64,000 nt of DNA from the NCBI GenBank assembly GCA_027924585.1, contig BSBM01000372.1, positions 6,865,001 to 6,929,000 on the forward strand. The letters are read 5' to 3'. Positions within the stretch are counted from its first letter, which is position 1; each line of letters begins with the position of its first letter. Position numbers and translations under genes: made by a program. The notes beneath the pieces are model-generated. The model made no database searches. It was not told where the DNA came from and worked only from the letters and a program-made list of their open reading frames with translations. Source of the stretch: Larix kaempferi. Lineage: Eukaryota > Streptophyta > Pinopsida > Pinales > Pinaceae. Positions 34,709-48,112 of this stretch are shown here, piece after piece.

Positions 34709-37189
34709 CACTGTTTGCCAACTTTTTTCACTTTGATCGATTAGAAGGAACAAGAGATTTCTAAAAATGTAAATTTAACTTATGATAATATTAATTTATC
34801 AATATATTCTTTATATGAAATTTTAAGAAAAGGTGAAGAAAGTTGTCATACTCTCCAAGATAGTACAACTATCTCAGAAGTGAAAGAGATTGAGTATAAA
34901 ATTTGTGATCATGATATTGAAAAATATTCTCCTAATTTAATTAAACAAGTCTAAGATCCAATTATGGGAGATTCCATTTTTGTTCTACAAATTTTCAATT
35001 AGTTTTTGAATCTCCTCTTTCTAAAAATTCTTGTAATTTGCTCTCATATTTACCTTTCTATAGTGAACATGATTGTATTTCATATTACTTGTCATGTTCA
35101 AATTTTTCAAAAGAGCATACTAAACACGGTGATCAATTTATTTTAGGAGAAGAGATTAATTCACAATTGGAATCCAATACAAATATTCTAATATTCTAAT
35201 ATTCTAATAGAGGATGAGTATTCTTCAAAAATATTTTTTTTTTTAATCTAGGGATGCTTTTCATTTCCTTTCATCTTCAACTTATTTTTCATTGTACCCT
35301 GAAATGTTTGATAATTGTACTTCTCATGTGATCATTTCAGAGCATTTAGAATTTCATCCTGACTGGCCATATTTCAATAGGGTGCAAGATGATAATAAAT
35401 TATGCTTAGAAGATGAAAAGAATAAAACTTATTCTCATCAATCTGTTGGTTTATTGTCTTCCACATGGGAAGAAAAGAATGCTTCAAAGAACTTATTTTT
35501 CAGAATGCCTCCTATTGATTCATCTCCACTTTTATTCAATGGAGAATTTTATTGTTTAAATGATAAACTATTTGAGACTGAATATTCTATTGAAACTAAT
35601 CATGTTAATGGTTCTAATATTTTTAATGATAAGATGCTTAATATGAAGAGGAATGACATCTCATTTAATTTAAAAAATTCATTGCATGAAGCACCTTAGT
35701 TTCAACCACGTTAGATTCTCATTCATTTGGTACAGTTACTAAAGCAAACAATTCCATTCACAATGAACATCATTCATCGATAAATTCATCTCAATTTTTC
35801 TATATTGATCATTTTACAATTGATGCTAGGATCGCATATTGGATTGAGGATTATTACCTCAAGAAGTTTCCAATCAATGGTACAACCTTATTTTTCTTCA
35901 TTTATGGATAGATTTTACAACGGTAAGCACAATGCATTTTGTTTAATCTTTCTTTTACCGACATGCCATTTCCAATTACTGATTGGGGAGATTTGTCATC
36001 CTTTTTCATGCATGTAGTTAATGTATGATTCTTACACCATTGTCTATAGTTCGTCTCAAGGATCATGACTATATCTTTCTTTTCAAATTTTGAATCCATT
36101 TGCCCCTCTTGGCAGTCAACTGAAGTTTCGCCAGGTATAAGTCTTTTGCTTGTCAGTTAAGATTTGCTTACTTTGTTAGCTTCTAATTCTTTCTCTTTCT
36201 TTTTGATTTGTGATATGATTGTATACATGCATTTCTTTGGTGAGAATTTGGTTTGGATTTGGATTTGGTTCAACAGATTCATAGCTTTCTGCCTTATGGG
36301 GTATCACCTCTCATTGATGGTACAAAATACTTGGTCTACTTTATTAAACCAAACTGGTCTACTTTTATAAACATGTCCCATCAAGAGATCATGCACTCAT
36401 GAATTGAAAACGGATTTAATTTTTCAGAAAACCCCGACAGTAGAATTACAAGTTGATATAAAGAGTTGTATCCATATTTTTCTTTTCTAATCTTTCAAAT
36501 CACAACTAGACATAGGAAGAGAGCATACTCATGAATATGGTGACTCTCTATATTTTGAAATCTACAACTTTAAATTCATAGTAGAAAAAAATTCACCTCG
36601 TATGCAAACCTCAGACTTTTAGCTCTTGGAACTCTACTTGTTTTTCCTCCTTCATATGCATCCCTTCATAATTTATCCTTCCAATGGTTAGTGGATGGGG
36701 TAGTTCTTACTGCACCACCAAATGAAATTGAAATAATTAAAAACTACTCTACCATTTATATTCAAATGAAATAAATCTATAGAAAACACACCCTACTTAG
36801 AAAATTCCAATGCAAAACTAATCATGTATTTGTATGCCTTCATGCTACTAAGACCATGTTGTCACCAAGTTCTCTATTGACATGAGTTGGATTTGTACTT
36901 ATCAATCTGGGGTGTCTGTAAAATTATGAGATGCCAACAAAATATATGCAAAACTAAGCATCTAAGCTAATGCAACTTGCTTAATAGATCATTTCCAGAA
37001 GTCAATATTAAACATTGAGGCTATATTCATTTAGTTCACTCAACAATTCAAATAACTTTCTTAGCTCTATCAAACACCAAATCCGAAAAAATAAATCTTG
37101 CAAAATTGAATCCAAAAATCTAAAACAATGATTGTAGGAACCTTCCTTTCACTCGATGGTTGAGGATCAATAGGAGCAAACTCTAGTCC
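34709..37189 (+). other. Decayed sequence after the gag-like remnant
   Basis: The longest frame, 35292-35699 (135 codons, rich in Asn, Phe and Ser), has no recognised domain and could be a tail of the same degraded retroelement. From 36130 to 37189 I see nothing beyond AT-rich DNA. Confidence 0.4.
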
Positions 37190-37680
37190 AGTGGTGGCCT
37201 TGAATTTGAATTGAAATTGAAATTGAATTTGGAATTGGATTTGAAATTTAAATTTGAAATTTGAAATTGAAATTGAAATTTGAATTTGAATTGAATTTGA
37301 ATTTGAAATGTGAAATTTGAAATAGAATTTGAAATTTGAATTGAATTTGAATTTGAAATTGAAATGTGAAATTTGGAATAGAATTTGAATTTGAAATTGA
37401 AATGTGAAATTTGGAATAGAATTTGAAATTTGAATTGAATTTGAATTTGAAATTGAAATGTGAAATTTGGAATAGAATTTGAAAATGAAATGAGAAAATT
37501 TGAAATTGAAATGTGAAATTTGGAATAGAATTTGAAATTTGAATTGAATTTGAATTTGAAATTGAAATGTGAAATTTGGAATAGAATTTGAAATTGAAAT
37601 GAGAAAATTTGAAATTGAAATGTGAAATTTGGAATAGAATTTGAAAGAAAATTAGAATTAGAAATTGAAATGTGATGCAG
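37190..37680. repeat. GAAATT/GAATTT-rich tandem repeat
   Basis: Low-complexity array of GAAATTGAAATT and GAATTTGAATTT words organised in larger units of about 55 bp, each marked by ATGTGAAATTTGGAATAG. It ends about 45 bp upstream of the start of the accessory gene. The antisense 173-codon frame across it (Phe/Gln/Ile/Asn/Ser-rich) is a by-product of the repeat. Confidence 0.85.
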
Positions 37681-37724
37681 ATAGTCTTGAAGAGAGAGAT
37701 TCAATGCTCCGTGCTCCGTGAAGC

Positions 37725-39709
37725 ATGAGAGGATCTAACGTCGCCCAACAGGGCGGCCATCGGCAACACTCCCGTTCACCAAGGAGTGATGCCAGGCCGG
37801 GATCGGCTGCCACTGGTGGCGACAGTAGGAGAGATAGTGTGTCGGTTCATCCCAACGACATACATGTGGATCCCCAGGAGGAGGATGTGCAACAAGACAC
37901 GAGTGCATCAGGTGCGTATTTTTTGTTAGCACATTTTCAGTAAATTTTTAGTATATAATGCATTGAATTTCAGTTGCAAGTTATAATATATATTTTTAGT
38001 AAAATTTGTGTTTTGGTTTGCATCGCAGGTGCCCCATCAAGGGGATCATATGATGATGAGGTTGCACAGATCACTCTCGTTGACATCATTTCCAAGCGAG
38101 AGTGGGTGAGCTCATGTGTGAGAACTTTGAGGGAGGATTCTCCCACACGACAATCTTTGTCAATGATGTTATCAGCAATTGATGAGATGTTGAACCTCTA
38201 CAGGAGGGTAGGACCTCTCAGTGACATTTGGCGACATTCATTCCAGAGGAGGAGAGATGGTGTCATTGGGATCCACAAATGGGAGGATGTCAAAGTCTCC
38301 ATAAGAGGGCATGACATCAAGGATTCTTTATTCGACATCCCTCATGATAGTGCCCCGATCAACCGCTTAGACTCAAGGAGTTTAAGTTGGAGGTCGCTGC
38401 ACCACATATATATGATAGATTCATGGGAGCATGGGCGATGTTCCCCCACCATGACCAGGTCCCATTGTACTTTGCAAAACATGTTTATGCAGAGTTTGTT
38501 TTGGACATGCACCCATATTACACTAGCATAGGGTCCCAGTTCTATGGGGCTAGTAGGGCACGCTCCTACCAATGTCCTGGAGCCCGAAGAGACCCTGCCT
38601 TCATGCCAACCGCTTCGAGGTTGATACCGCTTCTAGACAGGGCGGTTATCAGGTCGGGGGATGTGGCACAATCATTCCAGCTTGCTGCAGAGGCTAGAGC
38701 TGACCTTGCAAACTTGTTATTCACTGCCTTGGGCAATGTTGTTGTTGCTACGCATGGAGAGGAATATAGACCACCCCCTCCACCTACAAAGCCAGAGATA
38801 GAGCATGTCTCTAGTGACATGCTTAGGAGTTTCAATCGCGAGACCCTACTGCAGTATGCTGAGTCAGCGTGAGATGCATACTTTTAGTTATATCGTAGAT
38901 GCGTCGCTACATGATAGGTATACTTTTGTACAATTATGTATATATGTTCTTCATGTTACATCATATCAATGTCGCAAATTGAATGGTCAATAATACTTAA
39001 GGGAGTTGTATTCTATTGATCCATGCAGGGGACCCCATTCATGGATCAACTCTTTGATAGCGAGCCATCTATTGGTCCACCAGTCGGGGTAAGTTATAAT
39101 TTATGTTCCAATTTAATTTGTGTTTGAATATTATTTCTCAGTTTAAATAATTTGTGTTTTATTTCTTAATTTTCGAGATTTATGTTGTAGATCTTAACTT
39201 CAAATGAATTTCAAATTGTATAGGGAAACGGAAAGGCGGTAGATCCTGATTATGGACATGAGGACCATGAAGGTTCTGATGAGACAGGTTCAGAGACACA
39301 TGTGAGTTTTAATTTATGTTCCAATTCATGTTATTTAGTCACATTTAGTAATTGATTTTTGTACTTGATGTTTCAATTTTTTACGGATAGCTTTTAAATT
39401 ATGTTAAATTTAGTTTAATTTTTAATAAATCTAACTTATTACATGTAATCGCATATTACATAGGGATCGCAACAGGCGGGTGTCAATGCTGCAATGGATT
39501 TCACACATAGTTGGGATGGAGCTCGAGTACATTATCCTGATGAAGGGCCATCTACCTGTATTCCTACCTAGATCTCGGATATCACCATTGACACGACAGA
39601 TATGGCGCAATTCCTTGAGGGTTTAGAGTCTCAGAGACAAAAATGGGCTGCTGCATAGGAGGGAAGTCAGAGGGACGATCACAGGCCTCGTAGGCGTAGT
39701 GGTCGATGA
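37725..39709 (+). pseudogene. Accessory gene of transposon C, five exons, function unknown
   Basis: Exons are inferred at 37725-37911, 38029-38868, 39029-39088, 39224-39301 and 39464-39709. Introns are 117, 160, 135 and 162 bp with GT and AG ends. Exon 1 starts MRGSNVAQQGG and is basic and Ser-rich. Exon 2 carries the main domain (DEVAQITLVDIISKREWVSS, DRFMGAWAMFPHHDQVPLYF, LLDRAVIRSGDVAQSFQLAA, RADLANLLFTALGNVVVAT). Exons 3-5 are acidic (PDYGHEDHEGSDETGSETH) and end with a basic PRRRSGR before TGA at 39707. Damage: a one-base loss near 38363, TAG at 39569 and 39656, and an imperfect phase at the exon 2-3 junction that a lost G in the donor would explain. I know no matching family. Like second genes of other plant transposons it may be a DNA-binding helper, which is inference. 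Confidence 0.65.
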
Positions 39710-40249
39710 GTTGATGATCTATACATTTCCATGTTTTGGATGATCTATATATACGTTATCATGTTTTGGATATGGATTTATATCATTTATACATGGACTT
39801 TTATCATATATGGACTTTGGATATGGACTTTTGGATATTTTGTATATTTTATCATATTGATGTTTTCATGTGTATTTTGTATATGATTTGAAATTGATTG
39901 TTTTTTATATTAGATCTGGACATAGTTATTACAGTTACAAATTTATGTTTTGTCGTTTCAAATGCAAATTTAATGTGTAGTTACAATTTAGTTCAATTTA
40001 AAATGCAAATTTTGACTACATTAGAGAACATCTTCCAAAATTTAGAATTGAATACATACATTATGTTTAAAAATTGAAATTACAATTCCAATTCAATTAC
40101 AATGTAAAATTTCCAATTTAATGTGTAATTTCAATTCCAATTCAATTGCAATTTAAAAGCTCATTTTCAACTACATTACAAGTGCAGAAATGAAATCAAC
40201 ATGTAAGATTAGAATACATTTGAAATTAATAATTGAAATTTTGATTACA
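39710..40249. other. AT-rich stretch downstream of the accessory gene
   Basis: Begins with repeats of ATGGACTTTTGGATAT-like words, then AT-rich degenerate words shared with the tandem array that follows. No gene seen. Confidence 0.5.
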
Positions 40250-41030
40250 TTATGTTGTCTACACATTACAATTCAATTACAATTTACACATTCCAATTCA
40301 ATTACAATTTAAAATTAAAATCTCAAATTTAATGTGTAATTTCAATTGAAAATACAATGTGTTGTTCCAATTTACAAGTTCAATTTCAATTACATTACAA
40401 TTGCATCTGAAATAAAAATTTTAAATTATGATACATTGTACAATCTAAAATTTAAATTTTACAGTTTTACCTTGTATATAGATGTATTTTAAATTCTCAA
40501 TTTTGTATTTGAAATCAAAATTTAAATTAGAATACATTTGAAATTGAAAATTGAAATTGACATTTTGCATTATGTTGTCTACACATTACAATTCACTTAC
40601 AGTTTCCAGATTCCAATTCAATTACAATTTAAAATTAAAATCTCAAATTTAATGCGTAATTTCAATTGAGAATACAATGTGTTGTTCCAATGTACAAGTC
40701 CAATTTCAATTACATTACAACTGCATTTGAAATAAAAATTTTAAATTATGATACATTGTACAATTTAAAATTTAAATTTTACAATTTTACATTGTATATA
40801 GATGTATTTTAAATTCTCAATTTTGTATTTGAAATAAAAATTTAAAATTAGAATACATTTGAAATTGAAAATTGAAATTGACATTTTGCATTATGTTGTC
40901 TACACATTACAATTCACTTACAGTTTCCACATTCCAATTCAATTACATGGAAAATTTAATGTGTAATTTCAATTGAAAATTCAATGTGTAATTTCAATTG
41001 AAAATTCAATGTGTTGTTGTATATAAAAAT
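40250..41030. repeat. ~320-bp AT-rich tandem repeat, about 2.4 copies
   Basis: The marker TATGTTGTCTACACATTACA recurs at 40251, 40571 and 40892, and the intervening sequence is clearly duplicated. A further fragment of the unit lies apart at 41840-41960, after about 800 bp of unrelated sequence. Internal words AATTTCAATTGAAAAT are near-palindromic. Confidence 0.8.
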
Positions 41031-42162
41031 GTTTTTGTCCATTGAGAGTGTGAAATATCCCTTGAGACAAAATTATAATATTAGTAAGCAAAATTAAAAA
41101 CTATGGATTGATTGCGGTCAAGTCACGAAAAATATAGCTAAGGAAGAGTCACATATACACCACACATGGGTATGTATGAGACCTCTGGTTGAAGCTTCAA
41201 TGATAGACTATGAACAATCAAGGGAAACACAATAGTCCTAAATAGCAAAAATTCTAGGTTATCAATACAAGAATGTGTGTTCCAAACAATAATTATAATG
41301 CCCAAAATTTTCTAAATTCATATGTTAAAGAATGTTGCACAAAATGGTAATCGATCACCAAATTCAAGTTCAAGGTAGGTGACAACATTGAGTATCTATT
41401 ATATAGAGCATTGTCACATATGAATACAAGGGACATAGAAGAGTCTAGAGGTTTAAGGATAAAGTCTAGAGCCATATAAATTTCCCTGAAGGTGTGGGGA
41501 CTCTCAATTGCATAAACAATGTATGTCTTAGCCATCATAATCCTAAATTGAATTAAGTGGGCATGCATTGCATGCTAACTACGGTAGTTATCTCTCAATT
41601 CCTTTTTTCTTGTGTTTTCAAGGTACTTATGATAGTTATGTGTTTTCAAGGTACCCAAACTCATTTCACATGATTTCCATTCTTATAAATATGAAAATAG
41701 AAATTAAGATTTGGCCATCATCAATTTTACTTAGTTGAAGCAATTATTTAGTGACCTAAAACCTAAAATACATAAGTTTATTGATTTTGATTTAACCTGG
41801 ATTATAATGTAGAAAATTTTGCAAGTTTGGAATCAAAATTTAAAATTATAATACATTGTACAATTCAAAATTTAAATTTCACCATTCCACACTGTATAGA
41901 TGTATTTTAAATTCTCAATTACATTACAATTGTATTTGAAATCAAAATCTAAAATTAGAACATGTACATGTTCAAGTGTATTCACATTGGAGCACCATGA
42001 CCCAAATTTCACAAAAGCCTCCCATCTGGTATTTGTATTCTTGACATTAAAGCATAGATACAAAAATACATTTATAAACAAACCTCCACAAAAATCTCCA
42101 AAAAAATATTACACAAGACAACATGAAAACTATGCCAATGATGCAAGTGGCATACATGTAAC
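41031..42162. other. No gene; contains a detached copy of the AT-rich repeat
   Basis: 41840-41960 repeats the 40.4-40.5 kb unit (ATACATTGTACAATT, GATGTATTTTAAATTCTCAA). The remainder, including an antisense 91-codon frame at 41293-41568, shows no recognised family. It is the 3' flank of the transposase gene. Confidence 0.5.
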
Positions 42163-45100
42163 TCATTCATCTGGCCAATGGATTATAGGGATGCAAGTCT
42201 CCATAATACGATCATGGTCAGCTTCTTTCATCTTCCATCTCTTTGGATCACCTCTCTTCACCTTGATTTCTGTTAGAGGTATCTGAGCTGCAACCACCAA
42301 ATGACTATATTAACATGATATATATCCAGGCATAAAATCTCTGTAAATAATGTGAGCACCTTGTTTTTTCACTTTTTCAAAAAAGTGTCCCATTAGAACC
42401 ATGTCTCCAACCTGGTATGTGAAGTCCCCATCTTGGTAGGGTCGCACCAATCTACTCTTTATTTGCATGCACTGCATCAAATAGTATGCAACATTTTCTT
42501 GGTTGTGGAGGGGTGCAATGACAACGAATACATCACCTGCAAGATACATTACAAATATTATTCAAATGTCCTAGGTGCAAATTTCTACAACATTTGTATA
42601 TGTGTAAGATATAATGAACTAATTAACTTAATGAAGACTCTTGTACCTTCCCTAACCATATTGGAAATTCGATCATGATCTAATGAGACCATTGCCTCTT
42701 CAGTGTGCATCTCTTGCCATGTTGGAATTGGATGTGGGCCCTTTGGATTAAGAGATACATATTTCCATGGTTTGACATATAAATCATTTTCGCAGTGATC
42801 AAGCCCGCATCCATTTGCATCAATGCAAAAATCGCAAAAGAAGGCATACTTCCTCATTTCAATGGAAAATATGTCCCCCATATCTTTACTTCGAATAGAA
42901 TGCAATTCCCTCGTACCAGGGATGGTGTCACAATACCATGGAATGGATCTATTAACATCTCCAAGGGCAACATCCCAGAAGAACCTGCATGGAATTCAAT
43001 TTGTCATATGTAAATTCCTATCGAGTACATGTGTTCTTTTGGAAATGTTGATATTGAATGTTATTAGCTTATTAATTGAGTTTGGAGTTTATTACCTGCA
43101 CACCGGCCTTGCTTGTTTGCGACCCTGATGTCCCAAATGACGTGTGCACCAATCAACTACTTCAGTGGAGCATTTGAGTCGGGTTGCACCATGACTCATC
43201 TGGTACCTCCGAAGTGCTCGTTTCACACATGCACCTACGCCATCATGTTCACCCTTCCCATGCTGTGTCTCAAAAAAGCTCAAGGTGTGTCGGATTCCTG
43301 TCTGTTTGTGCAGGAGACTCAACCAATAAAATGAACGTGCCAATTTGAATTGCCCTGCACACCCATCTGACCAAATCCAGTGTTCAGTAAATGATACGCC
43401 TCTCTGCCTGAATGAATCATAAATCAACTCAAAGCAGTTTTGAACGAACAATGTGTCATGCTCACGATCATGACTAACATAAAAATTGTACTCCTTGATC
43501 ACTTCACGTGACTGGGGAGTGCTATCCCTACCATCAATGTTTCCCTGAGCATGTCTGTACTACACATGTACGAAGATAGACACCTGGTCGGAGTGATAGT
43601 ACTCACTCTGTATCTCTCTCTGAGGAGCAAAGGTGTAGTTCTCCACAAAGTCTACCACTGATAAGATTGTGCCCGGCTCAAATACCTCACGGGAATGTTT
43701 GAATTTTGAAGCTTGCCACCTGGACCTATGGGAGTGCTTTATGTATTTATAAATCTGACTTTGAAACTTCTCCATGAAATATGAAATAGGAATCTCATCA
43801 TCGAGTAATTCAATCCTCTTGGATGGCACATATGAAGAAGGTGTTGGATTCATGGTGACATACTCGTACCTCTTCCACCTAACGGTGATATCTGACAATC
43901 TATGGTGTGTTGGATCGATAGGAAAGTTCCTATGGAACAGTGTCAAATCATTGCATTCATGGCATTTTCTCCCACCTACATACCTCTTATTGAAAAACAT
44001 GTGTTTAGGATTCCTATTGCATAGTATCATACAAATAAAATCTCGCACTGTGTGAGGAGCTAGTACACCGTTCCAGTTCCTTTTGGAAAAATCCAGAAAT
44101 GTGTCATAGTACAGTTGAAATTCAACGTGGTACCGACAGCAACAAGTGTCGTGAATCGTATTCGGCCTAATATACCACGGTTTCAATTTGTTGAACATGC
44201 TAAATGATATTTGAACACTAGGATTGGTTTCTTGGAATTCCTCGTAAAGTGCAAATCCCGTCATCTCCATCACATGCTTACAGTGCTCCTGATAAATGCC
44301 TCTGGATAAACGTTGTCGCAGGACATGCTTTCGATCTGGAATAGAACGAGAATGACTATCCCAAAACTCTATCACCTTCTCTCTAATGCCTGCTTCCATC
44401 CTATCTCGATAGGGTTCCCTACAAATAAGAGCCCAACAAGCAGCTTCATCACTTTCATCTATCCGGACCCTGAATTTAGTATATTTGAGCAATGTTCTTT
44501 TTGAAACATTGAGCAATGATGCCATTGTTGATACCATTCGATTTCTTGAGGTGCTTTGTGCCACAACAGCCATTGTAATTTCCTTACGAGCAGCTCAGGT
44601 ATCATTGTTTCTTGATTTTCCAAATGAAGATAATGTAGTTCTTACATTTTCTATTGCATTCTAGCATGCCTTTTTTGTTTTAACATCTTGAAAACTCAAC
44701 AACTTTGTGGCACGTTTCAATTTTTTGTGTTTTATCAACCCATGTAGGATTTGAGCTTGTGCCATCATTGAATGTTGTTAAAAATATGACTTGATTATGT
44801 TATTGACATGCTCTCTAACTCTCCGACTAGGGATCAAGTTCCTAATCTCTTCTTGTGTAGAAACAATTGCACAATCCTCTAGAAAATTTCCACCCCTTCC
44901 AACCCCACTGCAACTCCCAATTATATTTTCAATGTGAGAGGGAAAGGTGTCATGTGATGGCTGATCAGGATCATGAGGGGGCACAGGGTCATGTGATTCT
45001 TAATCACCATGATGTGATGTCTGACCATAATCTCTCTCTGCGTAACATGTAAATTAACAAACTGAAAATTGGTTACTTGATAGTTGTGCATTGAACTTTA

Positions 45101-47617
45101 AAATAGCTAGTAACTTGAAATTTGATGTGGAAATTGAAAAATTGAAAATTGCATATGAATTGAATTTTCCAACTAATACATTTAGCTTGAGAATTGTTCT
45201 AAGTAAAAATCGAAATTGCTAGTAACTTGAAATTTGAAATTGCTCAAGTAACTTGAAATTGCTAGTAACTTGAAATTTCAAATTGCTCAAGTGATACGAA
45301 CCGTTACACCAAAACCCCGAGGTGTTAGTGAAGGCCGACCACTAAGATCTTAACATCTCACCATGCTCCACAGTCCAGACTTTGGGCTGGATGTGCACCC
45401 ATACGGTGGTGTCCCCTCTGCATCGTACGAGCCCTAGACGAAAACTGCAATGCCGACATTGTATCTGAAACGGCGCAGAAGTGATCGACAATAGTTCAGC
45501 TGAAAATAGATATGGACCCCAGGTATGTTCGAATTCCTAACAGTTCAGGTGTTTCATTCGGCCACCAATGCTATCTGACGGCTTGTGTATTGGGGCAGCA
45601 CCCCTCACTCCACGGCTCAGGTAAAACTGATAACCGCTTGGCCACAAACAACAGCTCTTGGTTTACCTCACGGGTGGAAACTAGTCAATCAGGTAGGGGT
45701 CGTTGCCCTTTTCGCTGGCAGGTCCTCTCAATGGGCTAGCTACTTTAGGGTTCCTATGGTACTCCTCACAATGAGTTTTAGGGATTATGCCCAAGTACTT
45801 CCCACAGTTAAGCAGACGGGGATTATTCTCAGATCAGAACTTGCAACAGATGTGAAATTGGTAGTAACTTGTACATTTAACTTTAAAATTGCTAGTAACT
45901 TGAAAATCAACTATATATATTTAAGTCAAGATAATTATTAATAACTTGATAAAAATTATTGTGGGCATTAAAATTAATATCATTTACAATCATCACATTA
46001 TATAATTGTGGGCAAATTTTCTTTATGCAATTTATGTCCATTTTACTTTTATATTACAAGAAAAATGTTACTTTAACTTTATGGTATAATTTATAAATAA
46101 ATAAATATTGAAAATACAAGTTGCAAATCACCATGCAAAGAATAAATTATTACAACACTTCTACCCTAGAATTTCAAGGACAACATCATGCATCCCATGT
46201 TGTATATACGTGAAATAAAAATTTGAGATTGATTTTCTACCCATCATAACATACCTATTGTACTCTAAATGTAGGGAAAAAAACATAGATTTAGAGATGA
46301 ATACGATATTTAATTAAAAACATTGTAGTGATATGATTGAGGGGAAATTCATAATTTTTAACGCAAAATAACATTTTCATTAGTTGATGATTTTGCAATT
46401 TCAACAATAGAAATTTAAATGGAAATTGTAATTTTATCATAAATTGCAATTTAAGGATTTTTTTATCAATAATGCTTCGCATATCAATGCAAGGTTGCAA
46501 ACATTGCAAAGTTAATTATTTCCAATTTGTCCTAACAAAATATATGGTTTTAATCATTAATCTTATCATGGTAATATGTCATATTATGCAAATAAAAATA
46601 TATGTGATAGATGATTTTTTTTTAAAAGTAAACATTATAATTAAATTGCTCTTTGAACATTCATTTGTATTCAAATATTCATTAGTATGAAAATATTGCC
46701 AACCACCATAACTATGAAAATATTCATTCATTTGTTTTCAAATTGAATAAATTCTAACTAATATATAACTATCAAACATGTAAATTTCAAAATATTCATT
46801 CATTTGTTTTGAAATCAAATTTTCTAACAAAACAAGAATAGAAATTACATTTAACTTGAAATTGTTAGTAACTTAAAAAATTGCAATTAGTTAAATATGT
46901 ACAATTTAACTTGAAAATATAGTGTCTAAGTGTACATTTAATTTGAAAATGATTCTAATAACATTGAAAGTTGTTAATAAAGTTTAGAAATTTCAAAATA
47001 GCTAATATGTACATACATTTTAACTTGAAAATAGAATCTAAGTGTACATTTGATTTGAAAATTGTTGGACAATAAAATTGAAAAATGTTAGCAAACTTTG
47101 AAATAATTTGAAAATTGTTTTAAAACAACTTTGAAGCATAATTTGAAAATAGTTAAAAATATGTTCATATCTTAACATGAAAATAGAATATAAATTTACA
47201 TGTTTCATTTGAAAATTGTTCTAATTTAACTTTGGTTTAAAGCCACTTGAAAATTGTTCATTTAACATAAAAATTGTTGCAAACTTTGAAATTTAAATAA
47301 CAAATTGATGAAATAAAGAACAATATAATTACAAATAAATATGAAACAAATTAAATTATGAAATTTAGTTAGATTTATTGGAAAATTGTTACTAATTTTG
47401 TAAATTATGTAGCATGATATTTAAATTATGATAGCATGTAATTCAATAATTTACCTTGGTTGTCCTCCATTGGAATTTGTTGCACAAAATGTGCATCCTC
47501 TTCTTCTCTCAACTTTGCTCTTTGTTGTCTCATTCGTTCTCTATTGTACTCATGTTCTTCATTGGCATTTTGTTGTCTAACATGTTTTCTTTGTCTTTTT
47601 TTTTTATTCCCCATCAA
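42163..47617 (-). pseudogene. Transposase-like gene of transposon C, four exons
   Basis: Exons on the minus strand: 47617-47455, 45037-43096, 42984-42647, 42536-42163, giving 939 codons with stop TGA at 42163-42165. Introns are 2417, 111 and 110 bp with GT/AG ends and phases 1, 2 and 1, all compatible. Exon 1 is basic (MMGNKKKRQRKHVRQQ). Exon 2 has a Cys-rich region (TIHDTCCCRYHVEF, YVGGRKCHECNDLTLF) and the probable catalytic core: DFVENYTFAPQREIQSEYY, HWIWSDGCAGQFKLARSFYW, ETQHGKGEHDGVGACVKRAL. Exon 3 adds CDFC and GCGLDHC; exon 4 has a beta-rich tail (GDVFVVIAPLHNQENVAYYL). Six nonsense codons (45000, 44778, 44661, 44595, 43560, 42310) and no frameshift break the frame. It most resembles uncharacterised eukaryotic D-D-E transposase proteins; the exact superfamily is uncertain. 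Confidence 0.85.
45290..45850. other. GC-richer island in intron 1 of the transposase gene
   Basis: About 560 bp near 50% GC inside very AT-rich intron DNA. It starts TGATACGAACCGTTACACC and ends near GAACTTGCAACA, so it has TG and CA ends, but no target duplication is visible. The flanks carry the intron word TAGTAACTTGAAATT on both sides. It could be a solo LTR or another short insertion. Two overlapping plus-strand frames (45512-45941) show no family resemblance. Confidence 0.5.
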
Positions 47618-48112
47618 TCTACAATGAAAACAAACAATTTTTTTTCAAACTGTTATAAGAAACAACAATATGTTAGTATGAAATCTTGAAATATGCCTAC
47701 AAAGAAATTTTACATGAATCAATCTACAATGAAAACAAACAATTTGTTTTTCAAATTATTATAACAAACAACAAAATGTTAGTATGAAATCTTGAATTAT
47801 GCCTACAAAGATATCTTACATGTCTAATGAGGTATAATTCAGCAATATGAAAATGACAAATCTCTAATTCAACAAGATCAAATTCACAAATCTCTAATTC
47901 AACAAGATCAAATTGATAAATCTCTAATGGAAAAAAAAAAAACTAGAAATGAGGTAAATTGTTTTTTGTGAATCCTTGTTTGTTAGTTATATAAAGGTTC
48001 GTTGTTGTTTTTCGAAGGGAAGGGTAGTTGGCAACATTAATTTTTTCCAACTCCTTTCGCGGTTTCACCTCGGCTGCTTTATTAATTTTTTTTATACAAA
48101 CAAACCCTCGAT
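47618..48112. other. 5' flank of the transposase gene
   Basis: Contains a duplicated ~100-bp block (AATCTACAATGAAAACAAAC at 47616 and 47719) and three copies of CAAATCTCTAATTCAACAAG-like words near 47860-47930. The promoter of the transposase gene would be expected here on the minus strand; no clear TATA box can be singled out. Confidence 0.5.

Noticed and set aside
37183-37704. 173-codon antisense frame rich in Phe, Asn, Ser and Gln
   Set aside because: Produced by the GAAATT/GAATTT repeat, with no other coding sign.
38566-38835. Antisense 89-codon frame
   Set aside because: Shadow of exon 2 of the accessory gene on the plus strand.
43774-44055. Plus-strand frames at 43774-44055 and 42795-43334
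   Set aside because: They are antisense shadows of transposase exons whose minus-strand frame and splice phases are consistent.
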